Notes: generated by a model from the letters alone, not told the origin. Positions 1 through 10,225 are shown, counted from the stretch's first letter. The stretch: 64,000 bases of DNA from Siphonodentalium dalli (GCA_032622095.1 CP136066.1:147343559-147407558), one strand, 5' to 3'. Numbers and translations are program-made.

Positions 1-200
1 ACCCTGAGCGGATTTTGCCCAGTCTGGAGGAGGTGTAGCAAGCATAGCCCAGCCATGCCCATTTGTCAAATCCTGCACTCCTGCCTAACAGAACTCTGAT
101 CAATCTGATCATGTACCCTGCTGGACAAAACAAGTGTCCACTGCCACCGCGGTGTACTTGCCGTTCGGCCTCGGTGTCACTTTGTGTAACCGCGGTTGAG

Positions 201-336
201 CACCGCGGCCGAACGGCAAGTACACCGCGGCCGAACGGCAAGTACACCGCGGTCGAACGGCAAGTACACCGCGGCCGAACGGCAAGTACACCGCGGCCGA
301 ACGGCAAGTACACCGCGGCCGAATGGCATGTACACC
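201..336 (+). repeat. 22-bp GC-rich minisatellite, about 6 units
   Basis: The unit is CACCGCGGCCGAACGGCAAG plus TA, repeated nearly perfectly about six times in a GC-poor region. Each unit carries CCGCGG. An inverted unit sits at 144-171. Open frames run through the array on both strands only because the repeat lacks stops. Confidence 0.92.
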
Positions 337-344
337 GGGGTTAT

Positions 345-2800
345 ATTTCTGGTTTGTATCGTCTTTTTTCTCGAGTTTAAAACATGTTTTTTATTAGTAG
401 AAATATACGATGGTTAGTATTTTTAATTAAAGGAAATTTAAATCCGTACATAATATCGGCTTTAAGGTCATTATGACGAATCACATTTATATTTAACCCC
501 ACTGTTTCAATGATCTAACGAAGATTTTAATGGAACTTTGTTGTCAAATATAAAAAAAACTTAAAAGTCATGCGTCGATCCCGTGCATGCTATGATTGCT
601 ATCACGTCGACATACACCTGTCAATCATCCAGGATTAGTTTGTGAGATTTTATTCTCTGCTTTAATTGGTTGGCTGTGGGAGGAGCTTACCGATATTTTG
701 TTCTAATGTGGTATGCAGACCGTATGCTTTGACACCATTACCGATAATAAGTAAATAAAATTAGTCCCATTTTTTTTATTAGAGTTGCTATTATTTTTTT
801 TAAATATGGTCAAATGAGCATATTGAATAAAAGTGTAATATTCTCAATCCATATATGTGGCAAATCCATTGCCAAGTGAAAATTAACTGCCAGCGTCAGA
901 AACTGGAAATACGCGACATTTTACGCTTTGCTCTATAATTACACGGTATTTGCCACCCGAGGATGGACTGAATAAAGATTACACAAACAATGTGTGTTGA
1001 AATTTTTTTTAGAATTGTGATGGGACACGTGTATAAGGTCAAAAGGAATAATGCACACGTTTCCCCGAACGGACACCCCGAAATTAGGGGCGGGCGGTAT
1101 GCGTTTCAATTCATTTAATTTTTCCGTTTTATTATGCATTAACAAGCTATTGAAAATACACCATTTATTGTATTCTCTACCAACATTCCTACAGATAAGA
1201 TTTTAGTCATCATATTCAAATAAAAATTGTCATGTTGACAAGTTATGAAAACCACTAGCCCTGATCAGAAAATGCAGATAATTCGGGAAAAACCTTGCGT
1301 GCACAAACAACCACGCGGTCAATACATGTACGTCATGCATGCATGCGTCTATTACTGGTATAATTTATGTAGGAATCTGGATTTTAAAAACCAGACAGCT
1401 ATGACATATATTGACAAACTTATAGTATCTCAACAAACATGCTTACTGTAATTACTTCATTCAAGGGTGAAAGAGAAATAGAGTTTCGTAAATAAATAAA
1501 CATTGGAATACACATCGGCGCCGTATACGCCAATAAAAAAAACGGAGAACCACGATACTTTTGTTTTCGCAACGGAAGTACATTCTCATATATTCCCGTT
1601 TCGTTGAAGTGATGCGCTCTGGTGCCGTGTTTCCCGGAAAGCCGATTAATTTAGCACAATTCCAATCATCCCATGATCTCCCATATCCGATCTATTGCAA
1701 ATCCACATAAACGAACCACGTGGTCTCTTTTATTCAATGGATGTATAAACCATGCATGCATCATTAAATTTTTATTTTGTTATATATCCATTATAAAGTA
1801 TTGTTTACGTATATTGCCACAAAAAAAGTGAGTGAAACCCTTGATTGGGAGTTTGATAATCGTCGTTAATTTTGCGCACATCTGTATATCTCAAATGCCA
1901 GGTGCACGCGAATTACAATTAGTGAACGTCAGCATTATTCAGAAATTTGGCGCAAGGACTGTAGCAATCGTCATTGTTTGCTACATCGTTTTAAACTGTT
2001 TGAGGTTAACATGATTGTGACATGTCACTTTCTCCTCGATATTCCCTTTCAAGTTTTATCAAAGGTCAACTGGCATGCTGCCGCAGTCTTGTATTTAAAG
2101 TAACTACGGTGTTGAAAGGATTTGAATATTTAGGTTCATAAAATCTTCGCAGGCGAAAAATACCTTATCACGCACAAACGCTCTTTATTGTTCATTCTGA
2201 AGAAAATTCTGGCACAGATTTTTATACATGGACGGCAGTAAATTCCAAAAGGAGGACCACATGGGTGGATGTAGTCAGTATATAATTCAAACCAAATAAT
2301 AGTTTAAATTAATGTAAAAAAAAAAATATTTGAACAAGAGAAAACAACATCACAATAACAAATATTTTTACATGGGCAAACAAACAGTTCAAATTAGGAT
2401 GCGACAACAAACCATAATCCTTATTTTATAATCGGTCTTAAATGACAGGATGGTGATTCAATGCTCTAATGATGAGGCTGCCACGTGTGCACGGCATTCC
2501 AATGCTTATTTCTCAAAAAGACACGTGCTGCCAAATATAGATGGAGTCTGTTTTCGGCAACATCTGCATCACACTTCCGTGTCGCCTAATAATTAACAGC
2601 GGGAGCCTTTTCTAATCAGGGTGGATTATGACACCTTGATTTTATGACAGTTTACTGGTGGGACGTTGACTACTTAAAAGATTATCACACCTTGTCACCA
2701 GACAGATTAGCCCTCAAACATATAATAGATCGTCTGGCGGACTGTATTTAGACAATGGCCTCAATCAAGCCTCATTTATGGTGCCCTCTTTGTGTTTTTC
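345..2800. other. AT-rich stretch without recognised genes
   Basis: I see no exon with protein-like sequence and splice sites here. Only short chance open frames occur, and no repeat shared with the rest of the window was noticed. Confidence 0.5.
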
Positions 2801-2812
2801 AACATCATTCCA

Positions 2813-2935
2813 AGAACGGCAAGTACACCGCGGCCGAACGGCAAGTACACCGCGGCCGAACTGCAGTCAGCCGGTGGAGCCGCGGTGTAGTTGCAGTTCG
2901 GCCGCGGTGGCAACGCAAACCACACCGCGGTTAAG
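2813..2935 (+). repeat. Second locus of the 22-bp minisatellite
   Basis: Two to three good units (CGAACGGCAAGTACACCGCG) are followed by diverged and inverted units (CCGCGGTGTAGTTGCAGTTC). It is the same family as at 201-336, 2.5 kb away, and lies next to the inverted 30-bp end sequence. Confidence 0.85.
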
Positions 2936-2959
2936 TGGACACTTGTTTTGTCCAGCGGG

Positions 2960-3049
2960 GTATGCAAACTCTGCAAATCCGGTAAAATTGGAGACGAGTT
3001 CCACTACCTTCTTGTGTGCGAAAGCTTATCAAAAGCCAGGTGCCCTTTT
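2960..3049 (+). pseudogene. Remnant of LINE ORF2 C-terminal zinc-knuckle region
   Basis: The frame reads VCKLCKSGKIGDEFHYLLVC followed by ESLSKAR. The pattern C-x2-C ... DE-x-H-x4-C with a following Arg is typical of the extreme C-terminus of non-LTR retrotransposon ORF2 proteins. Only about 30 codons survive, with no reverse transcriptase upstream, so this is a fossil fragment. Confidence 0.55.
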
Positions 3050-3056
3050 TATTTAA

Positions 3057-3667
3057 TACTAGAAGGTGACCCGACTTCGTCCGGGCTTTGACCTTGAATT
3101 GTCTATTTTGAAGGCCAAGGTCAAGTGGGGTCACTATTTGACCCGTCCAAAACACTGCCCGAACAAAAGTACCTGACAAAAGTACCCGTCTAAATCCATC
3201 CGGTTTCACCCGATTTGACCTTGAATTGATCATTTTGAAGGTCAAGGTCAGGTCGGGGTCACGATTTGACCCGTCCAAAACACCCAGTGGACAAAAGTAA
3301 CCCTACGTATAAAATTTCGTCGAAATACCATCAAAATTGGCGATTTAACCTTGAATTGACCCTATTTCAAGGTCAAGGTCACGTCGCACATGCAAATCAA
3401 TACGCTTATGAGACTCCCCATACGAAAGTACCCCCACATACCAAGTTTCATCGAAATCTCGTGATATTCGGGCGTTTGACCTTGAAATGACCCGATTTCA
3501 AGGCCAAGGTCACGTCGCACGGGTAAATTAATAGGCCCATGTCACTCCCCAGCCGAAAATACCCACACATACCAAGTTTCATCGATATCGGCTCGGCCGT
3601 TTTTGAGTCCATCGATTACAGACAGACACACAGACACACACACAGATCTTTCAAAATATATAATAGA
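3057..3667 (+). repeat. Dispersed repeat, copy 1 (GACCCGACTTCGTCCGGGC type)
   Basis: It begins with GACCCGACTTCGTCCGGGC and contains four diverged units of about 120-135 bp built on 'TTTGACCTTGAATTGACC ... AAGGTCAAGGTCA'. It ends in an ACAGACAC-rich microsatellite and CAAAATATATAATAGACTAG. This start/end signature recurs in the next two copies. The transposon class is not recognised. Confidence 0.75.
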
Positions 3668-4197
3668 CTAGCCGATGAGCCCGACGTTGTCCGGGCTATT
3701 CAAAAACCAAATTTCAAGTCAATAGCTCTACCCAACCCGAAATTTCAAGTCGATAGCTCTACCCGTTTCCGAGATCTGGTCTGCGCATGCGCGAAGCTGG
3801 CGTCGCACGGGCTCGGCGACCCGATAAAATTCGTATCCGGGGCAAGATACATTCACATAGCAAATTTCAAGTCGATAGCTCCACCCGTTTCCGAGATCTC
3901 GTCTGCGCATGCGCGAAGCTAGTGTCGCACGGGCTCGGCGACCCGATAAAATTCGTATCCGGGGCAAGATACATTCACATAGCAAATTTCAAGTCGATAG
4001 CTCCACCCGTTTCCGAGATCTCGTCTGCGCATGCGCGAAGCGGGCGCCGCACGGGCTCGCCAATACGACAACGTTCACCGCCTGGTCAAACTACACACAC
4101 GTACCAAGTTTCGTCCCGATCGTAGATTTGTATAAATGACAGACAGACAGACAAACAAACAAACAAACAGAGGTCTTCAAAATATATATGAGACTAG
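3668..4197 (+). repeat. Dispersed repeat, copy 2 with 122-bp internal tandem units
   Basis: It starts with GAGCCCGACGTTGTCCGGGC near 3677 and ends with (ACAG/ACAA)n and TCAAAATATATATGAGACTA. Inside, a 122-bp unit (AAATTTCAAGTCGATAGCTC ... ATACATTCACATAGC) is repeated about 2.5 times, starting near 3740, 3862 and 3984. Each unit holds CTGCGCATGCGCGAAGC. It directly abuts copies 1 and 3. Confidence 0.8.
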
Positions 4198-4608
4198 CTG
4201 GTGGACCCGACGTTGTCCGGGCTATTTAAGAAAAATTTGTACAAGGCGCAAGATACATTCACATGCCAAATTTCAAGTCGATAGCTCCACCCGTTTCCGA
4301 GATCTCGTCTGCGCATGCGCGAAGCTGGCGTCGCACGGGCTCGGCGACCCGATAAAATTTGTACCCGGCGCAAGATACATTCACATGCAAAATTTCAAGT
4401 CGATAGCTCCACCCGTTTCCGAGATCTCGTCTGCGCATGCGCTGCACGGGCGTCGCACGGGCTCGCCAATACGATGTTGACCACCGCCTGGTCAAACTAC
4501 ACACACGTACCAAGTTTCGTCCCGATCGGTTGAGAATCGTAGATTTGTATTAAGGACAGACAAACATACAGACAGACAAACAGATTGTATCAAAATATAT
4601 AGGAGATT
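4198..4608 (+). repeat. Dispersed repeat, copy 3
   Basis: It starts with GGACCCGACGTTGTCCGGGC, contains two 122-bp units (near 4267 and 4389), then ACCAAGTTTCGTCCCGATCG, an ACAGACAAAC-rich stretch and a TATATAGGAGATTA end. Three consecutive head-to-tail copies suggest repeated insertion into the same end sequence or unequal exchange. Confidence 0.8.
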
Positions 4609-5019
4609 AATAACGTTTTCAGACAAACGCCCCAATACAATCAAAATGAGCGAACTACTTAATCAGAAAAATCCAATAAGCCTAAGACGATTATGTGATT
4701 TTATTTGAATGATAGCGATTATAATACTCAATACAATATCATAAAGATAACTTGTATATAAGGCATATACATTATTGATAAATTGATATATAACTGTGTG
4801 TGTGTATTTGTGCATAAATTTATATGTTTACTTCTAAGCTTATTATTAATATAAATGAATAGTGTTATATATAGCAATGATAGTGCTATTATATTTATTC
4901 ATAATGTGTTTATTTATACTTATTTATAATAATATGTATATACATGTATATGCACCATGTTATATGTAAATAGTGTACAAATGTTATCTCGATACCTATG
5001 TATTATAAAAATAGGTCAT

Positions 5020-5427
5020 GTGGAGCTCCGTGGTCCAGTGGTTAGCGTGTCGGACTTGCATTCGCTGTAAACACATCGATATTTGGGTTCGCAGCGCGCT
5101 GCCGGTCATAGAGTCTCCACACACAGCAGTGGCTTGGCCGCTTTGAGCGACGTGCAATTTTCGGATTGCTCGCTGTTTCAAAACCCGCACCAAGTTGTGA
5201 CTCTTGAGCAAGGTCGCTCGTACTGTGTCGGCTTCGCATCACTCATGCGTTAAATGAGTACGAGTCAGCTTGTCATACTAATGAGTATCAGAGCATGTTC
5301 TGATCAAACTAGAGCAGCGCCTGCAATGGCTACAGCCGGTTCATTGGTTGGCTTGTACAAATGACTGCGGTAATATTGTACCAAGCGTGTTAGAGCAAGA
5401 AATTGGTTAATCGCTATATAAAACTGG

Positions 5428-5458
<31 letters not shown>
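5020..5458 (+). mobile_element. tRNA-derived SINE with (ATT)n tail
   Basis: The head resembles a tRNA gene with both Pol III promoter boxes: A box TGGTCCAGTGG at 5031-5041 and B box GGGTTCGCAGCG near 5085-5097. A body of about 330 bp follows that does not fold as tRNA, then AATCGCTATATAAA and an (ATT)n run at about 5432-5458. Head, body and simple-repeat tail are diagnostic of a SINE mobilised by a LINE. The mismatched acceptor-stem region rules against a working tRNA. Confidence 0.88.
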
Positions 5459-5533
5459 GAGAATAAAGAATTATTGAATGAACGAATGGCCCATGGTCAT
5501 CTGAGATATGTCTGAGAGAACATGGAGTCTCAC

Positions 5534-5684
5534 CACTGAATTTTCTGTCTCTGTGTGCTCGTGGTCAATCTCTGAGCAGATCATGACCAATGGGTACATC
5601 TTCCTTGGTAAACTGCCCAGGGTATCCGACGTCACACTGCTCGGACAATTCAAACTCAACTTTTCTTCTGTACATGCACTGAAC
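5534..5684 (-). CDS. CGRRF1: CGRRF1-like protein, predicted internal exon
   Basis: Read on the minus strand, a good acceptor (TTTATTTGTCCTCAG) opens at 5684 and a strong donor (GTG|GTGAGA) closes at 5534. The exon is 151 nt, entering with two codon bases owed and leaving in phase 0. It encodes ...EEKLSLNCPSSV...GSLPRKMYPLVMICSEID...ENSV. The segment 'G-[ST]-[VL]-P-R-x-x-Y-P-L-V' and the spacing to WGCS in the upstream exon match my recollection of CGRRF1, an ER-associated RING ubiquitin ligase. Without splicing the frame would stop at 5471. The RING (C-x2-C ... H-x2-C) should follow but was not found, so later exons are probably beyond position 1. Confidence 0.68.
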
Positions 5685-5731
5685 CTGAGGACAAATAAAG
5701 TGTTACAATTTGCATGGTGGATAGAAAAGTA

Positions 5732-5960
5732 TTAACCCTTTTGTACTAAATGGATTCTCCCACCCAGTTACAAAATTCTACATTGGAATAGTCAATTGTT
5801 CATTTAGATGGTTTTCAGGTTAAATTAGCAGACGGCAGTAAGACAAAAAGTTAATACAAGTTCTGAATGATTCATATGAACTATACTGTATCTACCTGAA
5901 ACTTCATGTGGATTTTCCTGGTAGAGCTCTGATCATTATCAGATAATTGTATTAAAGCGA
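5732..5960 (+). mobile_element. TTAA-flanked miniature of 'CCCTTTCTATACTAAATGG' family, partial
   Basis: TTAA at 5732-5735 is followed by CCCTTTTGTACTAAATGG, GATTCTCCCACC and the shared interior (ATTGGAATAGTC, CAGACGGCAGTAAGACA). The right end is not recognisable. Fuller copies lie at 40305-40548 and 58142-58392. Confidence 0.6.
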
Positions 5961-6063
5961 TCACTCCTCAGTAACGGCTGCTATGCAACTACCTGGTATT
6001 CAAAGAAACTATGTGACATTGTGGTTATTAATCATAATCAAAATCATGTTTTTGATACAACTA

Positions 6064-7029
6064 CAGTGAAACCTCTCCAATCCGGACCCTCTAGTAGTAG
6101 TAGTAGGCCTCTACAATCCGAATCTCTCTCCAATCCGAACGAATTGTTCCGTCCCGAATTTACCCAAGTGCATTGTCACTAATGATTACCTCTGTAATCT
6201 GAAACCTCTGTACTCTGAATACCAGACCGCTTTATTAGTCCATAAGTGAACAAATACACTAATGTTTACCTCCAAAATCTGAACGCTGAAAGTGATGGAA
6301 GAGACCGAACGCAATCAGTTAAAAGGTAATGATGTGAACGGTTCCGTTTTTGAGTTGACCTGTGTGTGACCCCGATCAGCGAAGCTTTGAAACGAATTAA
6401 AACAACAGGTGTCTAATTGGATATGCCTAAACCAGAATTTGTTACTGCACTGCACCACCTTCAGATACACATAGATACATGTTTGCTTATTTCGCAAATT
6501 GATTGAACAATGGTGACTTCACAGATAATTAGAGCAGCGACACGTTGTTTTTACATCAGTTATTGCGCTGGAAGGGACTCTTTGTTTGTACAACATTGTC
6601 CAAACTAAACACTAATTAGCTAAAAGTACAGGATGATGGTTTATTGTCACCATCACAGTTTTAATCAACTTATCACAATTAATGAGCCGTCAGGAAACGA
6701 CAGATCAGAGTTGAAATCTACTGTCAACAACATTTTCAAAAACCGCGAATCACCGTAAAATGTATCATTTCCATGTTTCCAGGTTTATCTGTACGTATAT
6801 TTATGTCTTATTATAACATGTTTATCTATTGCATTTTATTTTTTGTTGTATTTTGTAGTTTATTGAATAAAGTTTAATTAATCAGTACGGAGGTGTTCGG
6901 GTTTCGATAACTCTTGCCGACAGCGTCAATATATTCCGATGGGTTTGCGATTTTCAGTAAACCGTACACCTCTCTAAACCGAACAGAAGGGCCGGTCCGA
7001 AGGGTGTTCGGTTTAGAGAAGTTTTACTG
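6064..7029. mobile_element. Tigger/pogo-type Tc1-mariner element, non-autonomous
   Basis: The left end CAGTGAAACCTCTCCAATCC at 6064 is matched inverted by the right end GTTTAGAGAAGTTTTACTG at 7029, with TA on both sides (6062-6063, 7030-7031). Further diverged copies of the end motif (CTCTACAATCCGAA, CTCCAATCCGAACG, CTCTGTAATCTGAAACC) lie just inside, as in pogo/Tigger elements. No transposase frame remains in the 966 bp. It lies in the intron of the CGRRF1-like gene. Confidence 0.85.
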
Positions 7030-7048
7030 TATGTGAAACTAGTGTTTC

Positions 7049-7195
7049 CCATGTCTCCAATGGCAGATGAGGCCATGCAGAAAGAGGTCCACAGAGGGTG
7101 AATTTGGTGATGCTAGCCCACTATGTGGGAAATCGTCACTAAATTCACCTTCTGTGGACCTCATTCTGCAAATGACAGGCAAACTAAACTCAGGC
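7049..7195. mobile_element. Hairpin-composite element, one half
   Basis: A strong hairpin (AGGTCCACAGAGGGTGAATT ... AATTCACCTTCTGTGGACCT) is bounded on the left by the inner sequence GATGAGGCCATGCAGAA and on the right by the outer end CAAACTAAACTCAGGC. This corresponds to one half of the composite seen whole at 38864-39320. Confidence 0.75.
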
Positions 7196-7292
7196 ATGGT
7201 AAATATGATGCATGATAACCCTTTCCGACTGAACCACTAATGTGGTAACTGTTCAAAGCCAGGCATGATATGAGATGCATCTAACTGACAGG

Positions 7293-7701
7293 GCTTGAAA
7301 TAGTGTATCTGTCATTTGCAGAATGAGTTCCCCAGAGGGTGAATTTAGTGACGCTATCCCGAACAGTGTGGTAGCATCACCAAATTCACCCTCTGGGAAC
7401 CTCATTCTGCTTATGCCTCAACTGCTAAATGGCAGACCTAGAATCAAATAGAAGTACTCCAGTTGATGTTGGTGATGTTCACCCATTAGTAACCTCGATT
7501 ATGCATTTTTTATCTTCACCAAACAAGGAGATATAGAAATTGAACAGAAGGGAAAAGGTATCTAAAAACAATGTTAATTTGAGACTATAGATATTTCCCA
7601 GAAAATGAGGTCCCCAGAGGGTGAATTTGGTGATGCTGACCCGCTATTCAGGATAGCATCACTAATTTCACCCTTTGCAGACAGACACACTATATCAAGG
7701 C
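7293..7701. mobile_element. Hairpin-composite element, full
   Basis: Outer arms GCTTGAAATAGTGTATCTGT (7293) and ACACACTATATCAAGGC (ending 7701) pair with each other. Each half carries a 'CCCCAGAGGGTGAATTTRGTGA' sequence with its inverted partner, forming a hairpin at 7323-7412 and a partial one at 7607-7680. A spacer of about 190 bp lies between. It sits in the intron, with its end 65 bp from the donor of the 7766-7937 exon. Confidence 0.8.
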
Positions 7702-7765
7702 TTACTAACTGACTGAGTCACCATGCTCCTGTATAAGACTCTGTAAATGTAATACTTCAACAAAC

Positions 7766-7937
7766 CTGTGTGACTTGGAATGGATTGCCATCTCATCAAG
7801 AACCTCCTGATTTTTAATCTCTTTGATGAAGTCTACAGCCGTATCATGTATTAGTTTATGTATGCCATCGATACTACAGCCCCATAATTGTGTCAGTGTG
7901 AAGTCCTTCAGTGATGTGATAAGAACCTCCAAGCCTT
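7766..7937 (-). CDS. CGRRF1: CGRRF1-like protein, predicted central exon with WGCS motif
   Basis: Minus-strand acceptor CTGTTATTTTCAG and donor ACACAG|GTTTGT bound a 172-nt exon, entering phase 1 and leaving phase 2. Both phases fit its predicted neighbours. It encodes ITSLKDFTLTQLWGCSIDGI ... NQEVLDEMAIHSKSH. 'L-x-D-x-x-L-T-x-x-W-G-C-S' is the most distinctive CGRRF1-like segment in this gene. If the exon were not spliced, the frame would run to a TAG at 7705 beside the end of a hairpin element; I prefer the donor because it lets the next exon continue the homology. Confidence 0.75.
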
Positions 7938-8100
7938 CTGAAAATAACAGAATCATTGAGTTAAAGTTGATCATATGTGATACATACTAGTATTGGGGCG
8001 ACCACAGTAATTCTTTGAGTCACCCATGGACAAAAGCACTTACAATAGTTTGATATTTGCTACTACAAACAATTTACCTGCTATCAATTGCAGAGCTTAA

Positions 8101-8801
8101 AGACATATTGTGGACTTGTTCGGGTGCGTGAAACTGATAAGATAGTACCCATGCGCTATGCCAACTGTGGGAATGTAGCATTCTACTAACATCGCCGAAA
8201 ATCTCAAAGAAATCGGCCATACCACTCCATAGATATCACAATCTGAACTACGCTTAAGGCCAAAACAAAAAACTTCTTTGTTTCCGATAACATTGGGAAA
8301 ATTTTACAGACAGGCAGGCAGGATTTTTTTTTTTAAACCTTTGATAAAAACATGCTGCCCCTTGTTCATTCACTCTGCAATAAGATCTCTAAGTTGAGCT
8401 TAATAACCTAGTTATTTTTGCTTTTGGGATTGGGAAAACGATAAATAATCACATTGACACTCTAACAGGTAATAATATAGACTAGCTTCCTGGAGAAAAT
8501 TGAAAAAAAAATTTGAGGCAGGCAAGAAAATCTCAGGCCAGGCAGGGTATCGGAAACAAAGAGGTTTTTTTTTTTGGCCTAATTGTAAATATTTACATCT
8601 CGATTCGGGAAGCAACAATCGGCAATAAACTAACGCAAATGATTTTGCCATCGAGAATCATTTCATTTAATTAATACATAAGAATGACGCTGCGTGTGCT
8701 GTAAATTTGGATTAATACATGTATTCATAAAAAATAACTACTTTTAGCAAGATTATTCTGCATTTTTATCTGATCACCCAACCGGAGTGTTTCACATCAC
8801 T
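8101..8801. mobile_element. TTAA-flanked element 'AGACATATTGTGGAC', copy 1, carrying a nested insertion
   Basis: TTAA at 8097-8100 and 8802-8805 bracket a 700-bp element starting AGACATATTGTGGACTTG and ending GTGTTTCACATCACTT. Its flanks reappear uninterrupted at about 9449-9500 (CTATCAGTTGGAGAGTTTAA then GCAAGGATTTGTTG), an empty site that confirms the boundaries and the TTAA duplication. About 322 bp of its length is a second element (8258-8579). TTAA targets are used by piggyBac and Kolobok transposons. Confidence 0.82.
8258..8579. mobile_element. PIF/Harbinger-like miniature nested in the TTAA element
   Basis: TAA at 8255-8257 and 8580-8582 flank a 322-bp sequence with inverted ends GGCCAAAACAAAAAACTTCT and the matching AAACAAAGAGG...GGCC. 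A 3-bp TAA duplication and G-rich termini fit PIF/Harbinger. Copy 3 of the host repeat (42916-43286) lacks this insertion at the same place, confirming that it is nested. Confidence 0.8.
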
Positions 8802-8805
8802 TTAA

Positions 8806-9660
8806 GCAAGGGTTTGCTGTATTACAAAATAAAATTTGAGTAAGTGTATCTACATATTAATTATTGATCATCCTTATCATAACATGCACTTCACCAAAGT
8901 TGAAAGCCACATTGACTTATTTTTTGGCAGCAAGAAGCCACTTTGTCCTGAAAATCAGCCAAAGGCTCATCCCTGCTGATGTAAGAAAACCCACCAACTT
9001 CAAGCAACAGCTATACTTAATTGACCACCTCTAATGTGGTGTCACCCCAGTCATACCACGGTAAGTTTACTGCTTATTACCGTTTCACCACTGCGGTTAC
9101 ACCACCATGCATGCGGTCAGGGTTTGCGATACTGGATTGATTATCATTGATTGGCATGTCTAATTTTTCGACCACATTATCTGCCATATATGATTTTATA
9201 GCTGTGGAACATTTAACGAGATCCTTATGGACATATTATTTTTTCAACTTCCAGTGTGACGACCGCTAATAGACCGCGATATCATAACCGCACAGTACCG
9301 TAGCTTCACCGCAGTGACCGTCTCGATACCGCGGTGGATACCATATACTACAGGTAATACTGCAGTCATTAACGGGGTATCGGCCCATTTTTCAGGTCAA
9401 TTATTTGAGGATAGCAGTAACTATGATATAGTTCTCATGTACATAATTTACCTGCTATCAGTTGGAGAGTTTAAGCAAGGATTTGTTGTATTATAAAATG
9501 ACATTTTAGTAAATGTGTCTATATTTTAAATATTGACAATAATCGTTATCATAACATGCACTTCACCACAGACTTTGCCTTGAAAGTCAGCGAAAGGCTT
9601 GTCCCTGCTGGTGTAAGAAAACCCACCAACTGCAAGCAATCTATGATAGGCCTATCAGTA
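8806..9660 (+). repeat. Direct duplication of about 200 bp, copies 0.65 kb apart
   Basis: 8806-9003 (GCAAGGGTTTGCTGTATTAC ... GTAAGAAAACCCACCAACTT) recurs at about 9466-9640 (GCAAGGATTTGTTGTATTAT ... GTAAGAAAACCCACCAACTG) with moderate divergence. The similarity continues to the left of the 8101 element. The spacer (9010-9440) is rich in CCGCGGT/ACCGC words and has no convincing frame. Confidence 0.8.
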
Positions 9661-9848
9661 CAACACATGTATAATGCCCAATCATGTACACAATGTAAAA
9701 GTCATGTACATGACAATTATCTTACATGAACCGGAATAGAGAAAATTGTAGATATATCTAAATCCATTCATCTAATGACAGCTCCCATGTTATTTGCCCT
9801 TTGCAAACAGAGACATCAGCAGTCTCTATTTGTGGTGGGGGAACCTAC

Positions 9849-9973
9849 CATATAAAGTCGTTGGATCTTCAGTAAGATGAACAATGAATGGATTCTTTAA
9901 ACAGACCATGGGCTGGTGTGGAACTTTATCCAGATAGACCACAGCAGGTCCACCAAGGATATCACCATTCATT
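9849..9973 (-). CDS. CGRRF1: CGRRF1-like protein, predicted exon with KNPF motif
   Basis: Minus-strand acceptor TTTCTTCTTTTGTAG and donor ATATG|GTAGGT bound 125 nt, entering in phase 2 and leaving in phase 1. It encodes MNGDILGGPAVVYLDKVPHQ then PMVCLKNPFIVHLTEDPTTLY. The donor phase joins it exactly to the 7937 acceptor. The K-N-P-F motif lies about 40 residues before WGCS, as I recall in CGRRF1. The N-terminal membrane segment expected for the family is not in this exon. Confidence 0.72.
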
Positions 9974-10195
9974 CTACAAAAGAAGAAATGACACAATCAG
10001 ACACATAAACTTATTATATGATCATAACTTTCTCTAAATGTCCCATACTAAATGATACGGAAAACGAGTTGATAAATTACGATATCTAAAGAATTTTCCT
10101 ATAAATAGGATGATAGATTAATAACAAGCTCACGTGAAGAGATGAGTTATTAATAGGAAATATTTACATACTAAGTGTAATTATCACTAAATCCA

Positions 10196-10225
10196 GCATT
10201 CCTATTGGTCGGCGCCCACGTGACT
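10196..10225. promoter_or_regulatory. CCAAT and CACGTGAC cluster
   Basis: ATTGGTCGG (inverted CCAAT) lies 10 bp from CCCACGTGAC, an E-box core, in an otherwise AT-rich region 220 bp upstream (minus strand) of the exon starting at 9973. It could be an internal promoter, in which case the Met at the start of that exon might serve as initiator. Confidence 0.35.

Larger units (their letters stand above)
113..2963. mobile_element. Possible 2.85-kb element with inverted ends and subterminal minisatellites
   Basis: About 30 bp at 113-142 (core CTGGACAAAACAAGTGTCC) reappears inverted at 2934-2963. Just inside both ends lie copies of the same GC-rich 22-bp unit, some of them also inverted relative to the main array. 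The body (about 345-2800) is AT-rich and has no convincing reading frame. An end-inverted, minisatellite-flanked layout resembles foldback or non-autonomous DNA transposons. No target duplication was found, so a chance pairing of two dispersed minisatellites remains possible. Confidence 0.4.

Noticed and set aside
63-417. Overlapping open frames of 60-105 codons on both strands in the first 0.4 kb
   Set aside because: They are translations of the 22-bp minisatellite, which lacks stops in several frames; there are no splice sites or domain-like sequence.
3740-4400. CRISPR-like or satellite array of 122-bp repeats
   Set aside because: The repeats are long with no distinct spacers, in a clearly eukaryotic context; they are internal units of a dispersed element.
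3728-4533. Arg-rich open frames (REAGVARARRPDK...) repeated on both strands
   Set aside because: They come from the 122-bp tandem unit of a dispersed repeat and break at its ends.
5020-5100. Functional tRNA gene
   Set aside because: A and B boxes are present, but the acceptor stem does not close and the sequence continues into a SINE body with an (ATT)n tail.
7705-7974. Treating the 89-codon open frame as a complete small protein
   Set aside because: Its first residues are intronic (a TTATTTTCAG acceptor follows) and its last 20 codons lie past a donor. Only 7766-7937 continues the homology into flanking exons.
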